Source: Staphylococcus sp. ACRSN
Lineage (GTDB): Bacteria > Bacillota > Bacilli > Staphylococcales > Staphylococcaceae
Direction of reading: 5' to 3'
Assembly (NCBI RefSeq): GCF_022346615.1
Contig: NZ_JAKRNS010000002.1
Span: forward strand, 186,001-250,000
DNA length: 64,000 bases
A model generated the notes under the pieces. The model was not told where the DNA came from. It saw only the letters and a program-made list of their open reading frames with translations, and ran no database searches. This document shows, in pieces, positions 35,858-45,240 of this stretch (the first letter of the stretch is position 1; each line of letters opens with the position of its first letter). The translations under genes and the position numbers were made by a program.

Positions 35858-36787
35858 ATGTATAAGTTAGCACAACGTGAATTATGGAAAGGTAGAATTG
35901 ATAGTGAGCAAGATTTAACTCAATTTAGACATTTTCAGACCATCCATTTTGGAGATATTACAGAAGCTTCAAATGGTTCACGTCAGGGCATAGGTATACT
36001 AGGCTATGCAGTTGATAAAGGTGTTGAATTAAATAAAGGAAGAATTGGCGCCAAAGAGGGACCAAATGCAATAAAGCAAGCATTTGCTAATCTACCAGTG
36101 ATTAGAGAAACGCCTATATTTGATTATGGCAATGTTGAGCATGATCATGCACAGCTTGAAGAGACACAACAAGAATTTGCAAAATATATTGCGAATTCCA
36201 TCCGTCAACATCAACAGACTTTTTTACTTGGTGGTGGTCATGATATCGCTTATGCGCAATATTTAGGTACACGGCAAGCGTATCCAAATGCATCAATAGG
36301 TGTAATAAATATTGATGCGCATTTTGATACACGAAAAGAATCTGGATCGACGTCAGGTACAAGTTTTAGACAAATACTTGAGCAAGACGAAAATACGGAT
36401 TATTTAGTGTTAGGTATTCAACAAGGTGGTAATACGCAAGGATTATTTGATTATGCAGAAGAAAATGATATTAGTTATGTTTATTCTGAGGAACTTTTAC
36501 ATCAAATTTCTCCTCCAATAAAAGATAAAATTGAACGATTCATTCATGATCATGATGTTATCATGTTTACAATTTGTATGGATGTAATTGATAGCGCATT
36601 TGCACCGGGTGTAAGTGCAAATGCTGTGCTCGGATTATTTCCGCATATTGTTTTAGAATTATCCAAACGTATAGTTGTAAATGAAAAGGTTTCAACAATT
36701 AGCATAGCGGAAACGAATCCTAAATATGATATTGATAATCGCACAGCTAAATTGTCAGCACATTTTTTACATCATTTCCTTATGTAA
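35858..36787 (+). CDS. hutG: Formimidoylglutamase
   Basis: A 309-residue Mn2+-dependent hydrolase of the arginase/ureohydrolase family. It splits N-formimidoyl-L-glutamate to glutamate and formamide, the last step of histidine degradation. The metal-binding motifs are GGGHDIAYAQ (about 128), INIDAHFDTR (about 150-160) and CMDVIDSAFAPG (about 244-255). The AAAGGAGGAG ribosome site is strong. It is separate from hutUI: the LysR regulator gene lies in between on the other strand and overlaps its 3' end by 8 bp. Confidence 0.94.
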   Translation: MYKLAQRELWKGRIDSEQDLTQFRHFQTIHFGDITEASNGSRQGIGILGYAVDKGVELNKGRIGAKEGPNAIKQAFANLPVIRETPIFDYGNVEHDHAQLEETQQEFAKYIANSIRQHQQTFLLGGGHDIAYAQYLGTRQAYPNASIGVINIDAHFDTRKESGSTSGTSFRQILEQDENTDYLVLGIQQGGNTQGLFDYAEENDISYVYSEELLHQISPPIKDKIERFIHDHDVIMFTICMDVIDSAFAPGVSANAVLGLFPHIVLELSKRIVVNEKVSTISIAETNPKYDIDNRTAKLSAHFLHHFLM

Positions 36788-37652
36788 TTTGCCAATAATT
36801 AATACATTGATTGATTAGAGAAAGTACTCTTTCAGAGTGCTTTCTTTTTTTTAAGTAATTAATATAAATTGTTCTACCTAAATTGGGTTTGATATGAATA
36901 ACTTCTAAGTCTCTAGTGCTAAAAGATTGATAATAAACTTGAGGTATTATGGCGTAACCTAACCCTTTATGAACAAAATTTGTTGCAGCTTCAAAACGGT
37001 CTACTTCCATGATTACATTAGGACGAATATTCATACGGTTAAAATAATCATCTAAATGTTTTCTTACTTGAGAACCTTTTGTAGGCAAAATCAAAGGTAG
37101 TGTTTGAATTTCTTTTGCTGATGCGCTTGGAAATGTATTTTTGGGAGTAATCAATACATAAGATTCATGATATAAAACAATAGAGGAAATGGCTTCGTGA
37201 TTAATAATTTCATTTGTAATACCAATATGATTTTCAAAATTTAGTAACTGATCGATAATCTTAGATTGATCATGTACCTCAGATACTAAATAAGTTTGAT
37301 CTCGATAATTTTTTCTATGCATAGCTATTACTTGTGAAATCCATTGATTTGATGATTCTAAAATAGATAATTTAATTTTAGGTGCGTGACTGGTGTTTAG
37401 GTCATACATTTTTTCTAATGTCTGATGATAATTGTGAATCAAACTTTGAGCATAATTATAAAATTGAATTCCTTTTTCAGTAATTTGAATTTCTTTTGTC
37501 GTGCGAATAAAGAGGTCATAACCTAAATCGGCTTCCATCTTCTTAATTGTTGCAGTCAATGAAGGTTGACTAATATGTAGAAAGTTTGCTGCTTTTGTAA
37601 AACTATTATATTTTACTACAGCAACAAAGTATTCCAATTGAATGATTTTCAC
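36780..37652 (-). CDS. LysR-family regulator, probable control of hut genes
   Basis: A 290-residue LysR-type regulator with an N-terminal HTH (FVAVVKYNSFTKAANFLHISQPSLTATIKKMEADLGYDLFIR) and a substrate-binding effector domain. I start at a GTG (37652) because GGAGG lies 7 nt ahead of it. The in-frame ATG at 37673 is itself upstream of and includes the ribosome site. The 3' end overlaps hutG by 8 bp and the gene diverges from hutU, so histidine utilisation is the most likely target, by analogy with divergent LysR pairs; the inducer is unknown. Confidence 0.85.
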   Translation of the reverse strand: MKIIQLEYFVAVVKYNSFTKAANFLHISQPSLTATIKKMEADLGYDLFIRTTKEIQITEKGIQFYNYAQSLIHNYHQTLEKMYDLNTSHAPKIKLSILESSNQWISQVIAMHRKNYRDQTYLVSEVHDQSKIIDQLLNFENHIGITNEIINHEAISSIVLYHESYVLITPKNTFPSASAKEIQTLPLILPTKGSQVRKHLDDYFNRMNIRPNVIMEVDRFEAATNFVHKGLGYAIIPQVYYQSFSTRDLEVIHIKPNLGRTIYINYLKKRKHSERVLSLINQCINYWQIT

Positions 37653-37681
37653 TAAAAAGCCTCCAATATCCAAAAATATTT

Positions 37682-37696
37682 ATAGGTTTAAACTAT
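37682..37696. promoter_or_regulatory. Candidate LysR box between the regulator and hutU
   Basis: ATAG, 7 nt, CTAT is a dyad of the T-N11-A class recognised by LysR regulators. It lies 30 nt upstream of the LysR start and 184 nt upstream of hutU. A related AT-rich half-site follows. Confidence 0.45.
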
Positions 37697-37879
37697 AAAT
37701 AGGTAGTTTATTTATATTTGTAGTCTATATATTATCATAATATACTGAATTATATAACTACTATAAGTACTTAATATTGCAGTATTATTTTAAAAATCAG
37801 ATAAGTGATAAGGGGCATCAACGCAGTAAGTTTGAGTAAGTTGATGAAATAATATTATTAAACAAAGGGGTAGTGAATT

Positions 37880-39541
37880 ATGCGAAAAATAGAAGCTAAA
37901 AAAGGTCTAGACATAGAATGTAAAGGATGGGAACAAGAAGCTGTATTAAGAATGTTATATAACAACTTAGACCCTGAAGTAGCAGAACGTCCAGAAGATT
38001 TAGTTGTATATGGTGGTATAGGAAAAGCGGCTAGAAACTGGGAAGCTTTTGAAGCTATTGAGCATACGTTGCGTGAGTTAGAAGCCGATGAAACCATGTT
38101 AGTCCAATCAGGTAAACCTGTTGCCGTTTTTAAAACACATGAAGAAGCGCCTCGCGTTCTATTGTCAAATTCAGTATTAGTTCCAGAATGGGCAAATTGG
38201 GAACATTTTAATGACTTAGATAAAAAAGGATTAATGATGTACGGTCAAATGACGGCCGGTAGTTGGATTTACATTGGTTCACAAGGGATTGTTCAAGGTA
38301 CCTATGAAACTTTTGGTGAATTAGCAAATCAACACTTTAATGGTAAATTAAATGGTACTGTTACATTAACTGCAGGTTTAGGCGGTATGGGTGGTGCGCA
38401 ACCACTTGCTGTAACAATGAACGGTGGCGTTGTAATTGGTGTAGATGTAGATGAAACTAGAATTGATAAGCGTATCGAAACACAATACTGCGATGTGAAA
38501 ACACACAGTTTAGATGAAGCATTAGAATTGGCAGCAGAAGCACGTGATGCGGGTAAACCACTGTCTATTGGTCTTGTTGGAAATGCAGTAGATACCCATA
38601 AAGCCATTTTAGATAAAGGATTTAAAATAGACATCATTACAGATCAAACTAGTGCTCACGATCCGTTAAATGGTTATATACCACAAGGTTTCTCATTAGA
38701 AGAAGCCAAAGCGTTAAGAGAAAAAGATCCTAAAGAATATGTTAAAAAGTCTGAAGCTTCAATGAAAGCACACGTATCATTAATGTTAGCATTTCAACAA
38801 AAAGGTGTAGTTGCATTTGATTATGGTAATAATATTCGTCAGGTTGCATTCAATAATGGTTTAGAAAATGCATTCGATTTTCCAGGTTTTGTTCCAGCGT
38901 ATATTAGACCATTATTCTGTGAAGGTAAAGGGCCTTTCCGTTTTGCTGCATTGAGTGGAGATCCTAAAGACATTGAACGTGCAGATGAGGAAATGAGAAA
39001 ATTATTCCCTGATAATGAAAAGCTAATCAGATGGTTAGACTTAGCAGAGGAAAAAATAGCATTTCAAGGTTTACCTTCAAGAATTGCTTGGTTAGGTTAT
39101 GAGGAGCGAGCAAAAATGGGCTTAGCATTAAATCGTCTCGTAAGGGAAGGAGAAATTTCAGCACCAATCGTTATAGGACGTGATCATTTAGATTCTGGAT
39201 CAGTTGCTAGTCCAAATCGTGAAACTGAGGGTATGCAGGATGGATCTGATGCAGTTGGAGATTGGGCAGTGTTAAATGCATTAATTAATACAGCAGCTGG
39301 TGGATCTTGGATTTCATTCCATCATGGTGGTGGCGTTGGTATGGGATACTCATTACATGCTGGTATGGTGGTTGTTGCAGATGGTTCAGAACGAGCTGAC
39401 AAGCGATTAGGTCGCGTATTAACTACAGATCCTGGTATGGGAGTAGTGAGACATGCTGATGCAGGTTATCAATCAGCAATTGATGTTGCAAATGAAAAAG
39501 GCATTAAAATTCCAATGATTAATGGTAGAGGTGAGAAATAA
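37880..39541 (+). CDS. hutU: Urocanate hydratase
   Basis: This 553-residue NAD+-dependent enzyme converts urocanate to imidazolone propionate, the second step in histidine breakdown. The NAD-binding loop [12 protein letters not shown] (about 162-173) and the catalytic C-terminal region with [18 protein letters not shown] (about 434-451) and [16 protein letters not shown] are all intact. Length equals the family norm. AAAGGGG precedes the ATG. Its stop overlaps the hutI start (TAATG), so they are coupled. The first-step enzyme gene hutH is not in the window; in S. aureus it lies near the chromosome origin. Confidence 0.96.
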   Translation: MRKIEAKKGLDIECKGWEQEAVLRMLYNNLDPEVAERPEDLVVYGGIGKAARNWEAFEAIEHTLRELEADETMLVQSGKPVAVFKTHEEAPRVLLSNSVLVPEWANWEHFNDLDKKGLMMYGQMTAGSWIYIGSQGIVQGTYETFGELANQHFNGKLNGTVTLTAGLGGMGGAQPLAVTMNGGVVIGVDVDETRIDKRIETQYCDVKTHSLDEALELAAEARDAGKPLSIGLVGNAVDTHKAILDKGFKIDIITDQTSAHDPLNGYIPQGFSLEEAKALREKDPKEYVKKSEASMKAHVSLMLAFQQKGVVAFDYGNNIRQVAFNNGLENAFDFPGFVPAYIRPLFCEGKGPFRFAALSGDPKDIERADEEMRKLFPDNEKLIRWLDLAEEKIAFQGLPSRIAWLGYEERAKMGLALNRLVREGEISAPIVIGRDHLDSGSVASPNRETEGMQDGSDAVGDWAVLNALINTAAGGSWISFHHGGGVGMGYSLHAGMVVVADGSERADKRLGRVLTTDPGMGVVRHADAGYQSAIDVANEKGIKIPMINGRGEK

Positions 39542-40773
39542 TGAACGATTTAATTATACAAAATATAAAACAATTAATTTTACCGAAATCTACGGAGAAA
39601 CCCTTAAAAGGACAAGAACTAAATGAATTAGAAATTGTTGAAGATGCCACTGTCGTAGTCAACGATGGCAAAGTAGTTTATTCTGGTCCCCATACAGATT
39701 TATATGAAGCTAATAAAATAATTGATGCTACTGGTAAGGTTGTGTCACCGGCATTAGTAGAGGCACATACACATTTAGTTCATGGTGGATCAAGAGAACA
39801 TGAGATGTCTTTAAAAAGACAAGGGGTATCTTATTTAGAAATTTTAGAGCAAGGAGGGGGCATCTTATCAACGGTTGAAGCTACTCGTAATGCAACGGAA
39901 GAGGAATTATTTGAAAAGGCTGAAAAAAATCTCTTAACAATGATTCAACATGGCGTGTTAGCAGTTGAGAGTAAAAGTGGATATGGTTTAGATAAAGAAA
40001 ATGAGTTAAAACAATTAAAAGTATCCAACCGTCTTGCTGAGAAATATAATTTAGATATGAAACATACTTTCCTTGGACCTCATGCTGTACCAAAAGATGC
40101 GAAATCTAATCAAGATTTTTTACAAGAAATGATTGATTTATTACCTGAAGTAAAAAAATATGCAGATTTCGCAGATATATTCTGTGAAACGGGCGTATTT
40201 ACAGTAGAAGAATCAAAAGCATATATGCAAGCAGCCAAAGAACAAGGATTTGCTGTGAAGATTCATGCTGATGAAATAGATCCATTAGGTGGTTTAGAAT
40301 TAGCAATTGATGAAGGCGCCATTTCTGCAGACCATCTTGTAGCGACAAGCGAAGAGGGAAAAGCTAAATTAAAAGATAGCGAAACGGTAGCAGTATTATT
40401 ACCAGGAACTACGTTCTATTTAGATAAAGAACACTATGCAGATGCTCGAGGTATGATTAATAATAATGGTGCAATTGCAATTGCAACTGACTTTAATCCT
40501 GGAAGCTGTGTCACTAATAACTTACAGTTAGTCATGTCTATTGCAGCATTAAAATTAAAATTATCACCAAATGAAATTTGGAATGCTGTAACAGTAAATG
40601 CTGCCAAAGCCATAGATGTTGATGCTGGTACAATAAATCAAGGGGATAAGGCTAATATTGTTATTTGGGATGCACCTAATCATGAATATATTCCTTATCA
40701 TTATGGTGTGAACCATGCACAAAAAGTAATTAAAGATGGAAAAGTGATAGTGGATAATACATTTATCTTATAA
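39541..40773 (+). CDS. hutI: Imidazolonepropionase
   Basis: A 410-residue Zn2+/Fe-dependent amidohydrolase that opens the imidazolone ring to give formimidoyl-glutamate. Metal ligands appear in [17 protein letters not shown] (about 73-89), [16 protein letters not shown] (about 239-255), and ATDFNPGSC (about 320). A preceding TACTCGTAATGC segment contributes the substrate loop. It begins on the last base of the hutU stop and shares its operon. A strong hairpin terminator follows. Confidence 0.95.
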   Translation: MNDLIIQNIKQLILPKSTEKPLKGQELNELEIVEDATVVVNDGKVVYSGPHTDLYEANKIIDATGKVVSPALVEAHTHLVHGGSREHEMSLKRQGVSYLEILEQGGGILSTVEATRNATEEELFEKAEKNLLTMIQHGVLAVESKSGYGLDKENELKQLKVSNRLAEKYNLDMKHTFLGPHAVPKDAKSNQDFLQEMIDLLPEVKKYADFADIFCETGVFTVEESKAYMQAAKEQGFAVKIHADEIDPLGGLELAIDEGAISADHLVATSEEGKAKLKDSETVAVLLPGTTFYLDKEHYADARGMINNNGAIAIATDFNPGSCVTNNLQLVMSIAALKLKLSPNEIWNAVTVNAAKAIDVDAGTINQGDKANIVIWDAPNHEYIPYHYGVNHAQKVIKDGKVIVDNTFIL

Positions 40774-40781
40774 TAAATAAG

Positions 40782-40822
40782 TAGCTATGTACTTCGATGA
40801 ATGAAGTACATAGCTATTTTTA
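40782..40822 (+). terminator. Terminator of hutUI
   Basis: GTAGCTATGTACTTC pairs with GAAGTACATAGCTA around a 7-nt loop and a T run follows. Confidence 0.88.
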
Positions 40823-40951
40823 TGAGAATTATGTTAAATAAAATCATATAAAGTGTAAAACATTAGGGATGATAGTTGTAAAGCCAAGTTGATTAAATAT
40901 TTTGACTATTATGATACTATGAGTGAAAGGGGGATTGGAGGTGCGTTATTA

Positions 40952-42118
40952 ATGGTGAGAAATGCCTATTTAACACAATGAACAGGTAATATAAGGCACA
41001 ATTTATTAGTGGGAATCCTATTAGCATTGGCGTTAATACCAGGAGCTATTGCCTTTTCGCTAATTGCTGGTGTAAGTCCAACTATTGGTTTGATGAGTAC
41101 AGGTATCATTATGGTAGTCATGAGTATTGTTGGAAATAGATCATTAATGATTTCCGCTCCAAGTAGTGGTGTTTCACTGGTTGTTGCACCTTTAGTAGCT
41201 GATAATGGATTAGTGGCACTAATTATGGCAACATTCATCATGGGTCTTATTCAAATTATCTTTGGGATATTTCGAATGAATCAATTGATTCATTTAGTGC
41301 CTCAAGGTGTTGTTATTGGATTTATGAATGCCCTAGGTATATTATTATTAACATCTCAAATAAAATATATGATTCCTACTACAATAACGACTTATGGTAT
41401 TGTAGTTATTTCATTTTTGATAATATGGTTGTTTCCTAAGGTTACGAATCGTATCCCATCTCCTTTGGTAGCAATCATAGTTATGACAACCGTTACTTGG
41501 CTTTTTCAATTGAACAGTAAGTTAGTGGCTGATTTTACGGCAATCCACTTCAATATAACACCTTTAACTGCCTATGATGATATTGCTAATGGTCATTTAT
41601 GGTTTATTGCATCCGTTTATGGTTTGGCTATGGCAATCGTAGCTACAATTCAGAATGCTTTGACGTCTAAGGTTTTGGATAATATGACTAATGTGGACAG
41701 TGATGTAAGTAGAGAATCTATTGGACAAGGAACTGCTAATATAATTATTAGTTTTTTAGGTGGTTATGGTGGAAGTGCTCTAATCGGACAGTCTCAGTTC
41801 AATATAACGATGGGTGGAACATCGAGAGTTTCTACGCTTACTACCGGTGGTTTCTTATTACTTAGTATTTATTTGTTTGGTGGTTTACTAATGAAAATAC
41901 CTATGGCAGTGTTAGCGACAGTGCTAGTAACCATTGCTTTTAGCACCTTTGATAGGAATACCATGGGTTTTATAAAAAAGTCACCACTCAGCAACGGTTG
42001 TATTGTTATTTTAACGATGTGTATTATGTTGCTTACAAATAATCTTGCTATTGGCGTTATTTTAGTAACACTTTGCTATTATTTAATACGATATATGATA
42101 AAGAAAGAAAGGACGTGA
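40952..42118 (+). pseudogene. SulP-family anion transporter interrupted by TGA at codon 10
   Basis: A strong ribosome site (GGAGGTG, 8-nt spacing) and ATG at 40952 open a frame reading MVRNAYLTQ, TGA (40979-40981), TGNIRHNLLVGILLALALIPGAIAFSLIAG. The sequence after the stop continues in frame for 369 residues to 42118 and carries SulP marks: GILLALALIPGAIAFSLIAGVSPTIGL and about ten TM segments. SulP proteins usually have Trp near this spot (QW-type), so TGG to TGA is likely. It lacks the C-terminal STAS domain of full SulP proteins. It may be a recent pseudogene, or reinitiate at GTG 41009 with a shortened N-terminus. The amidohydrolase gene follows after 6 nt, suggesting an operon. No frameshift was seen. 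Confidence 0.65.
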
Positions 42119-42124
42119 CATATT

Positions 42125-43246
42125 ATGCCACAATATGAAGATTATATTAATTGGAGACGAACATTTCATCAGTATCCCGAATTATCGGAATATGAGTATG
42201 AAACAACAAAGAGATTACGCCGCATTTTAGAATCATATGATATTACAATTTTAGACTTACCCTTAGAAACAGGATTAGTTGCGGAAATAGGACAAGGCGA
42301 GACGTTTGTAGCAGTCCGAACAGATATTGATGCTTTACCGATTAACGAACAAGTAGAAAATGAATTTTCATCTACTAACGATGGCGTGATGCATGCATGT
42401 GGTCATGATATACATATGGCAAGTATTTTAGCCGTTGCCATTCGATTAAAAGAGGTTGAATCGGAGTTGAATGGGCGCGTTCGTTTTATCTTCCAGCCTG
42501 CTGAAGAATTAGGTTATGGAGCGTTTTATATTACGGATACAAAAGCTATTGATGGTGCAAAAGCAGTGCTTGGTTATCACAATTATCCAACTTTAGACAT
42601 TGGTGAATTTGCAGTGAAGCCAGGTGTGATTACTTCTTCGGTAGACCGTTTTGAATATAAAATAAAAGGGACCGGCGCACATGCTGCTAAACCTGAACAA
42701 GGTAATGACCCTGTTATTGTACTCGGTCAATTAATTAATAGTATTCAGTCTATAGTTAGTAGAAATTTATCAGCATTTGATAATGCTGTTGTAACAATTG
42801 GTGAAGTATCGAGCGGTAATACTTGGAATGTAATCGCAGATGAAGCATATGTTCAAGGGACAGTTAGAAGTTTTAATGAAGAAAAACGTAATTACATTGA
42901 ACAAAGGTTAGTAGAGATTGGAGAGGGACTGGCAAAAGCATTTGATGTTGAAATAGAAACTATATATCACCGTTTACCTGGTGCTGTAGTTAATGATGAA
43001 AAATTAACAAATGATGCCATTGATGTTGCGAGGGAAGTAGGTTATAACGTTAGTATCATGGATGAACCCTTAACCATTGGTGAAGATTTTTCAGGATTTT
43101 CGCAACAGTATCCAAGTGTATTTGTATTTATAGGTTCTAATAGTGAATATGATCTACATCATCCAAAGTATAATCCAGATGAACGTATTTTAGAAAAAGT
43201 TCCAGATTATTTTGTTACATTTGTGAAGCGGTTATTAAATGAGTAA
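42125..43246 (+). CDS. M20 family amidohydrolase (N-acyl-amino-acid or related)
   Basis: A 373-residue metallo-amidohydrolase of the M20/peptidase D group (HipO/AMA-like), which removes acyl groups from amino acids or cleaves related amides. Motifs are FHQYPELSEYEYETT near the N-terminus, VRTDIDALPINE (about 60-71), MHACGHDIHMAS with metal ligands Cys and His (about 89-100), FQPAEELGYGA (catalytic Glu about 124), and HHPKYNPDE near the C-terminus. It starts 6 nt after the SulP frame and shares its transcript. Substrate is unknown. Confidence 0.9.
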   Translation: MPQYEDYINWRRTFHQYPELSEYEYETTKRLRRILESYDITILDLPLETGLVAEIGQGETFVAVRTDIDALPINEQVENEFSSTNDGVMHACGHDIHMASILAVAIRLKEVESELNGRVRFIFQPAEELGYGAFYITDTKAIDGAKAVLGYHNYPTLDIGEFAVKPGVITSSVDRFEYKIKGTGAHAAKPEQGNDPVIVLGQLINSIQSIVSRNLSAFDNAVVTIGEVSSGNTWNVIADEAYVQGTVRSFNEEKRNYIEQRLVEIGEGLAKAFDVEIETIYHRLPGAVVNDEKLTNDAIDVAREVGYNVSIMDEPLTIGEDFSGFSQQYPSVFVFIGSNSEYDLHHPKYNPDERILEKVPDYFVTFVKRLLNE

Positions 43247-43331
43247 TAATATAAATTGCGCTTATTTTGTATTAAAGTAGAAATGGATTGGGTATTGAAT
43301 AAATAAGTAAAAGTTGTAAGGAGTGTTACTT

Positions 43332-44213
43332 ATGTCATCTCAAGATCCAAGAACAAAATTTTCAAATAAAGATTTTCCTAAACAAGAACAACCAGTTCCA
43401 GGATTACAACAAAGGTTAGATCCTAAACCGGATTGTGGTGAAACGTCATATAATGGTTATGGAAGATTAAAAGATTATAAAATGTTAGTGACAGGTGGAG
43501 ATTCGGCAATTGGTCGTGCAGCTGCTATTGCTTATGCAAAAGAAGGTGCGGATGTTGCTATTAACTATCTGCCAGAGGAAGAAGCAGATGCACAAGAAGT
43601 ACGCCAGGTGATTGAAAAAGCAGGACGAAAGGCTGTTTTGATTCCAGGTGATATACGTAATGAACAATTTAATTTTGATTTAGTTGAACAGGCATATAAC
43701 GAACTTGGTGGACTCGATAATATCACTTTAGTTGCAGGACACCAACAGTATCATGAAGATATAAAAGGATTTGATACTGCTTCCTTTACTGAAACATTTG
43801 AAACAAATGTTTATCCTATTTTTTGGACTGTGCAAAAAGCAGTGGATTATTTAGAAGCTGGAGCTACTGTGACATTAACGTCATCAGTACAAGGATATAA
43901 TCCAAGCCCTATCTTACATGATTATGCTGCAACTAAAGCAGCGATTATATCATTAACGAAGAGTCTATCAGAAGAATTAGGAACACATGGAATACGTGTG
44001 AACTGTGTCGCACCAGGACCATTTTGGTCACCATTACAGATTTCAGGCGGGCAACCACAGTCCAAGATACCGACATTTGGTCAAAAGTCAGTGTTAGAAC
44101 GTGCGGGACAACCTGTTGAATTAGCAGGTGTTTATGTGCATTTAGCAGCAGAAGAATCAAGTTATACAACTGGTCAAGTATACGGCGTGACAGGTGGTAC
44201 GCAAATAGATTAA
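43332..44213 (+). CDS. Short-chain dehydrogenase/reductase (YhdF/GSP39-like)
   Basis: A 293-residue SDR oxidoreductase. A roughly 45-residue N-terminal extension typical of general stress protein 39/YhdF-like members is followed by the NAD(P)-binding VTGGDSAIGRAAAIAYAKEGAD (about 53-74), VAGHQQY, a TLTSSVQGY strand with the catalytic Ser, YAATKAAI with the catalytic Tyr and Lys, and NCVAPGPFWSPL. Substrate cannot be told. The ATG at 43332 follows AAGGAG with 8-nt spacing; an in-frame GTG at 43323 lies inside that site. It has its own terminator. Confidence 0.92.
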   Translation: MSSQDPRTKFSNKDFPKQEQPVPGLQQRLDPKPDCGETSYNGYGRLKDYKMLVTGGDSAIGRAAAIAYAKEGADVAINYLPEEEADAQEVRQVIEKAGRKAVLIPGDIRNEQFNFDLVEQAYNELGGLDNITLVAGHQQYHEDIKGFDTASFTETFETNVYPIFWTVQKAVDYLEAGATVTLTSSVQGYNPSPILHDYAATKAAIISLTKSLSEELGTHGIRVNCVAPGPFWSPLQISGGQPQSKIPTFGQKSVLERAGQPVELAGVYVHLAAEESSYTTGQVYGVTGGTQID

Positions 44214-44218
44214 AAGTC

Positions 44219-44256
44219 AAAGTTAGAAAATCTGATAGTAGGATTTTCTAACTTTT
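44219..44256 (+). terminator. Terminator between the SDR and flavin reductase genes
   Basis: AAAGTTAGAAAATC pairs with GGATTTTCTAACTTT around an 8-nt loop, with T residues after it. Confidence 0.85.
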
Positions 44257-44281
44257 ATTTTTGAAAATTGAGGGATAAAAT

Positions 44282-44893
44282 ATGAAGAAATTTGAAGCAT
44301 CAAAGTTAACCAAACAGCAAAATTATAAATTATTGAGTGGTAGTGTGATTCCTAGACCAATCGCATTTATCACCTCGCAAGATACGAATGGCACGTTAAA
44401 TGCAGCACCATTTAGCTTTTTTAATGTAGTTAACAGTGAGCCACCAATGATAATGATTTCGACAACACGTTCTGATGGTAAAAGAAAGGATACGTCATTA
44501 AATATAGAAGCGACAGAAGAATTTGTAGTGCATATTACCGATGAAGTAACAGTTGAACAAATCAATCGTACAGCAGCCCCAATTGATAGAAATATAAATG
44601 AATTAGAAAGAACAGAACTGACTATTATTGACTCTGATTTAGTATCAGTCCCTGGAATTGAGCAAGCTAAAATACGATTAGAATGTAAATTAGATAGAAT
44701 AATTGCATTAGGTGATGTAGATGAAGGTTCGGATTTAATTATCGGAGAAGTTGTTATGTTTCATATAGATGATAATGTATATATTGAACCACATAAAGTA
44801 GATGCTAATAACTTGAAAGCAGTGAGTCGACTGGCAGGAAATAACTATGCAAAACTGGGTGAATCATTTATTATAGAGCGTCCCACAAAGTAA
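44282..44893 (+). CDS. Flavin reductase-like FMN-binding protein
   Basis: A 203-residue protein of the flavin_reductase-like (split-barrel) family, related to the FMN-binding reductases and to DIM6/NTAB. Motifs are SGSVIPRPIAFITSQDTNGTLNAAPFSFFNVVNSEPPMIMISTTRSDGKRKDTSLNI (about 17-72) and EFVVHITDE. It may reduce FMN or act on a small aromatic substrate. The gene starts 69 nt after the SDR stop, past a terminator, with GAGGGAT as ribosome site. It is monocistronic. Confidence 0.85.
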   Translation: MKKFEASKLTKQQNYKLLSGSVIPRPIAFITSQDTNGTLNAAPFSFFNVVNSEPPMIMISTTRSDGKRKDTSLNIEATEEFVVHITDEVTVEQINRTAAPIDRNINELERTELTIIDSDLVSVPGIEQAKIRLECKLDRIIALGDVDEGSDLIIGEVVMFHIDDNVYIEPHKVDANNLKAVSRLAGNNYAKLGESFIIERPTK

Positions 44894-44955
44894 TAAGTAA
44901 ATAAGATGAATATACTATTCATTTATTGTCGGTGGCATAAAACAAATGAATAAGT

Positions 44956-44984
44956 TTGACAAAGCATGGATTAAATATTAATAT
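44956..44984 (+). promoter_or_regulatory. Promoter of the SAM-riboswitch transporter transcript
   Basis: A perfect -35 TTGACA (44956-44961), 17-nt spacer and TAATAT (44979-44984) lie 54 nt upstream of the S-box. Confidence 0.75.
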
Positions 44985-45037
44985 TTACCAGTATTTGACA
45001 TTATGTTCGATGTCTCTTGAAGTGTAAAAATAAATAA

Positions 45038-45140
45038 TACTTATCGAGAGAAGTGGAGGGACTGGCCCTAAGATGCTTCGGCAACATGACAAAGCGTGTG
45101 CCAATTCCAGTAGCATTGATTGCTAGAAGATAATGAGCGG
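45038..45140 (+). ncRNA. SAM-I (S-box) riboswitch
   Basis: The conserved core is recognisable: CTTATCGAGAGAAG at the 5' P1/P2 side, GGAGGGACTGGCCC, the invariant ATGCTTCGGCAACA, the GTGCCAATTCC segment and closing GATAATGAG. P1 forms from TTATC and GATAA. It is followed directly by a strong terminator and then by the NhaC-family gene. When SAM is plentiful the transcript should stop at the terminator. Confidence 0.95.
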
Positions 45141-45188
45141 ATACAAACGCTTTTCTTCAAAAATTTGAGAAAAGCGTTTGTATTTTTT
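45141..45188 (+). terminator. Riboswitch expression-platform terminator
   Basis: ATACAAACGCTTTTCTT and GAGAAAAGCGTTTGTAT form a nearly perfect long stem, followed by TTTTTT. It is the OFF hairpin of the SAM riboswitch. Confidence 0.93.
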
Positions 45189-45240
45189 AGTATGTTAAAT
45201 TTTAGTGCTGTTAACGATTTAAATAGAAAGAAGGTTGGAT

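Noticed and set aside
37652..37673. ATG at 37673 as start of the LysR gene
   Set aside because: The ribosome site GGAGG would then lie inside the coding region; the GTG at 37652 fits it.
40979..40981. TGA in the SulP frame as selenocysteine
   Set aside because: No SECIS-like hairpin follows, staphylococci are not known to use Sec, and the position matches a Trp codon changed by one base.
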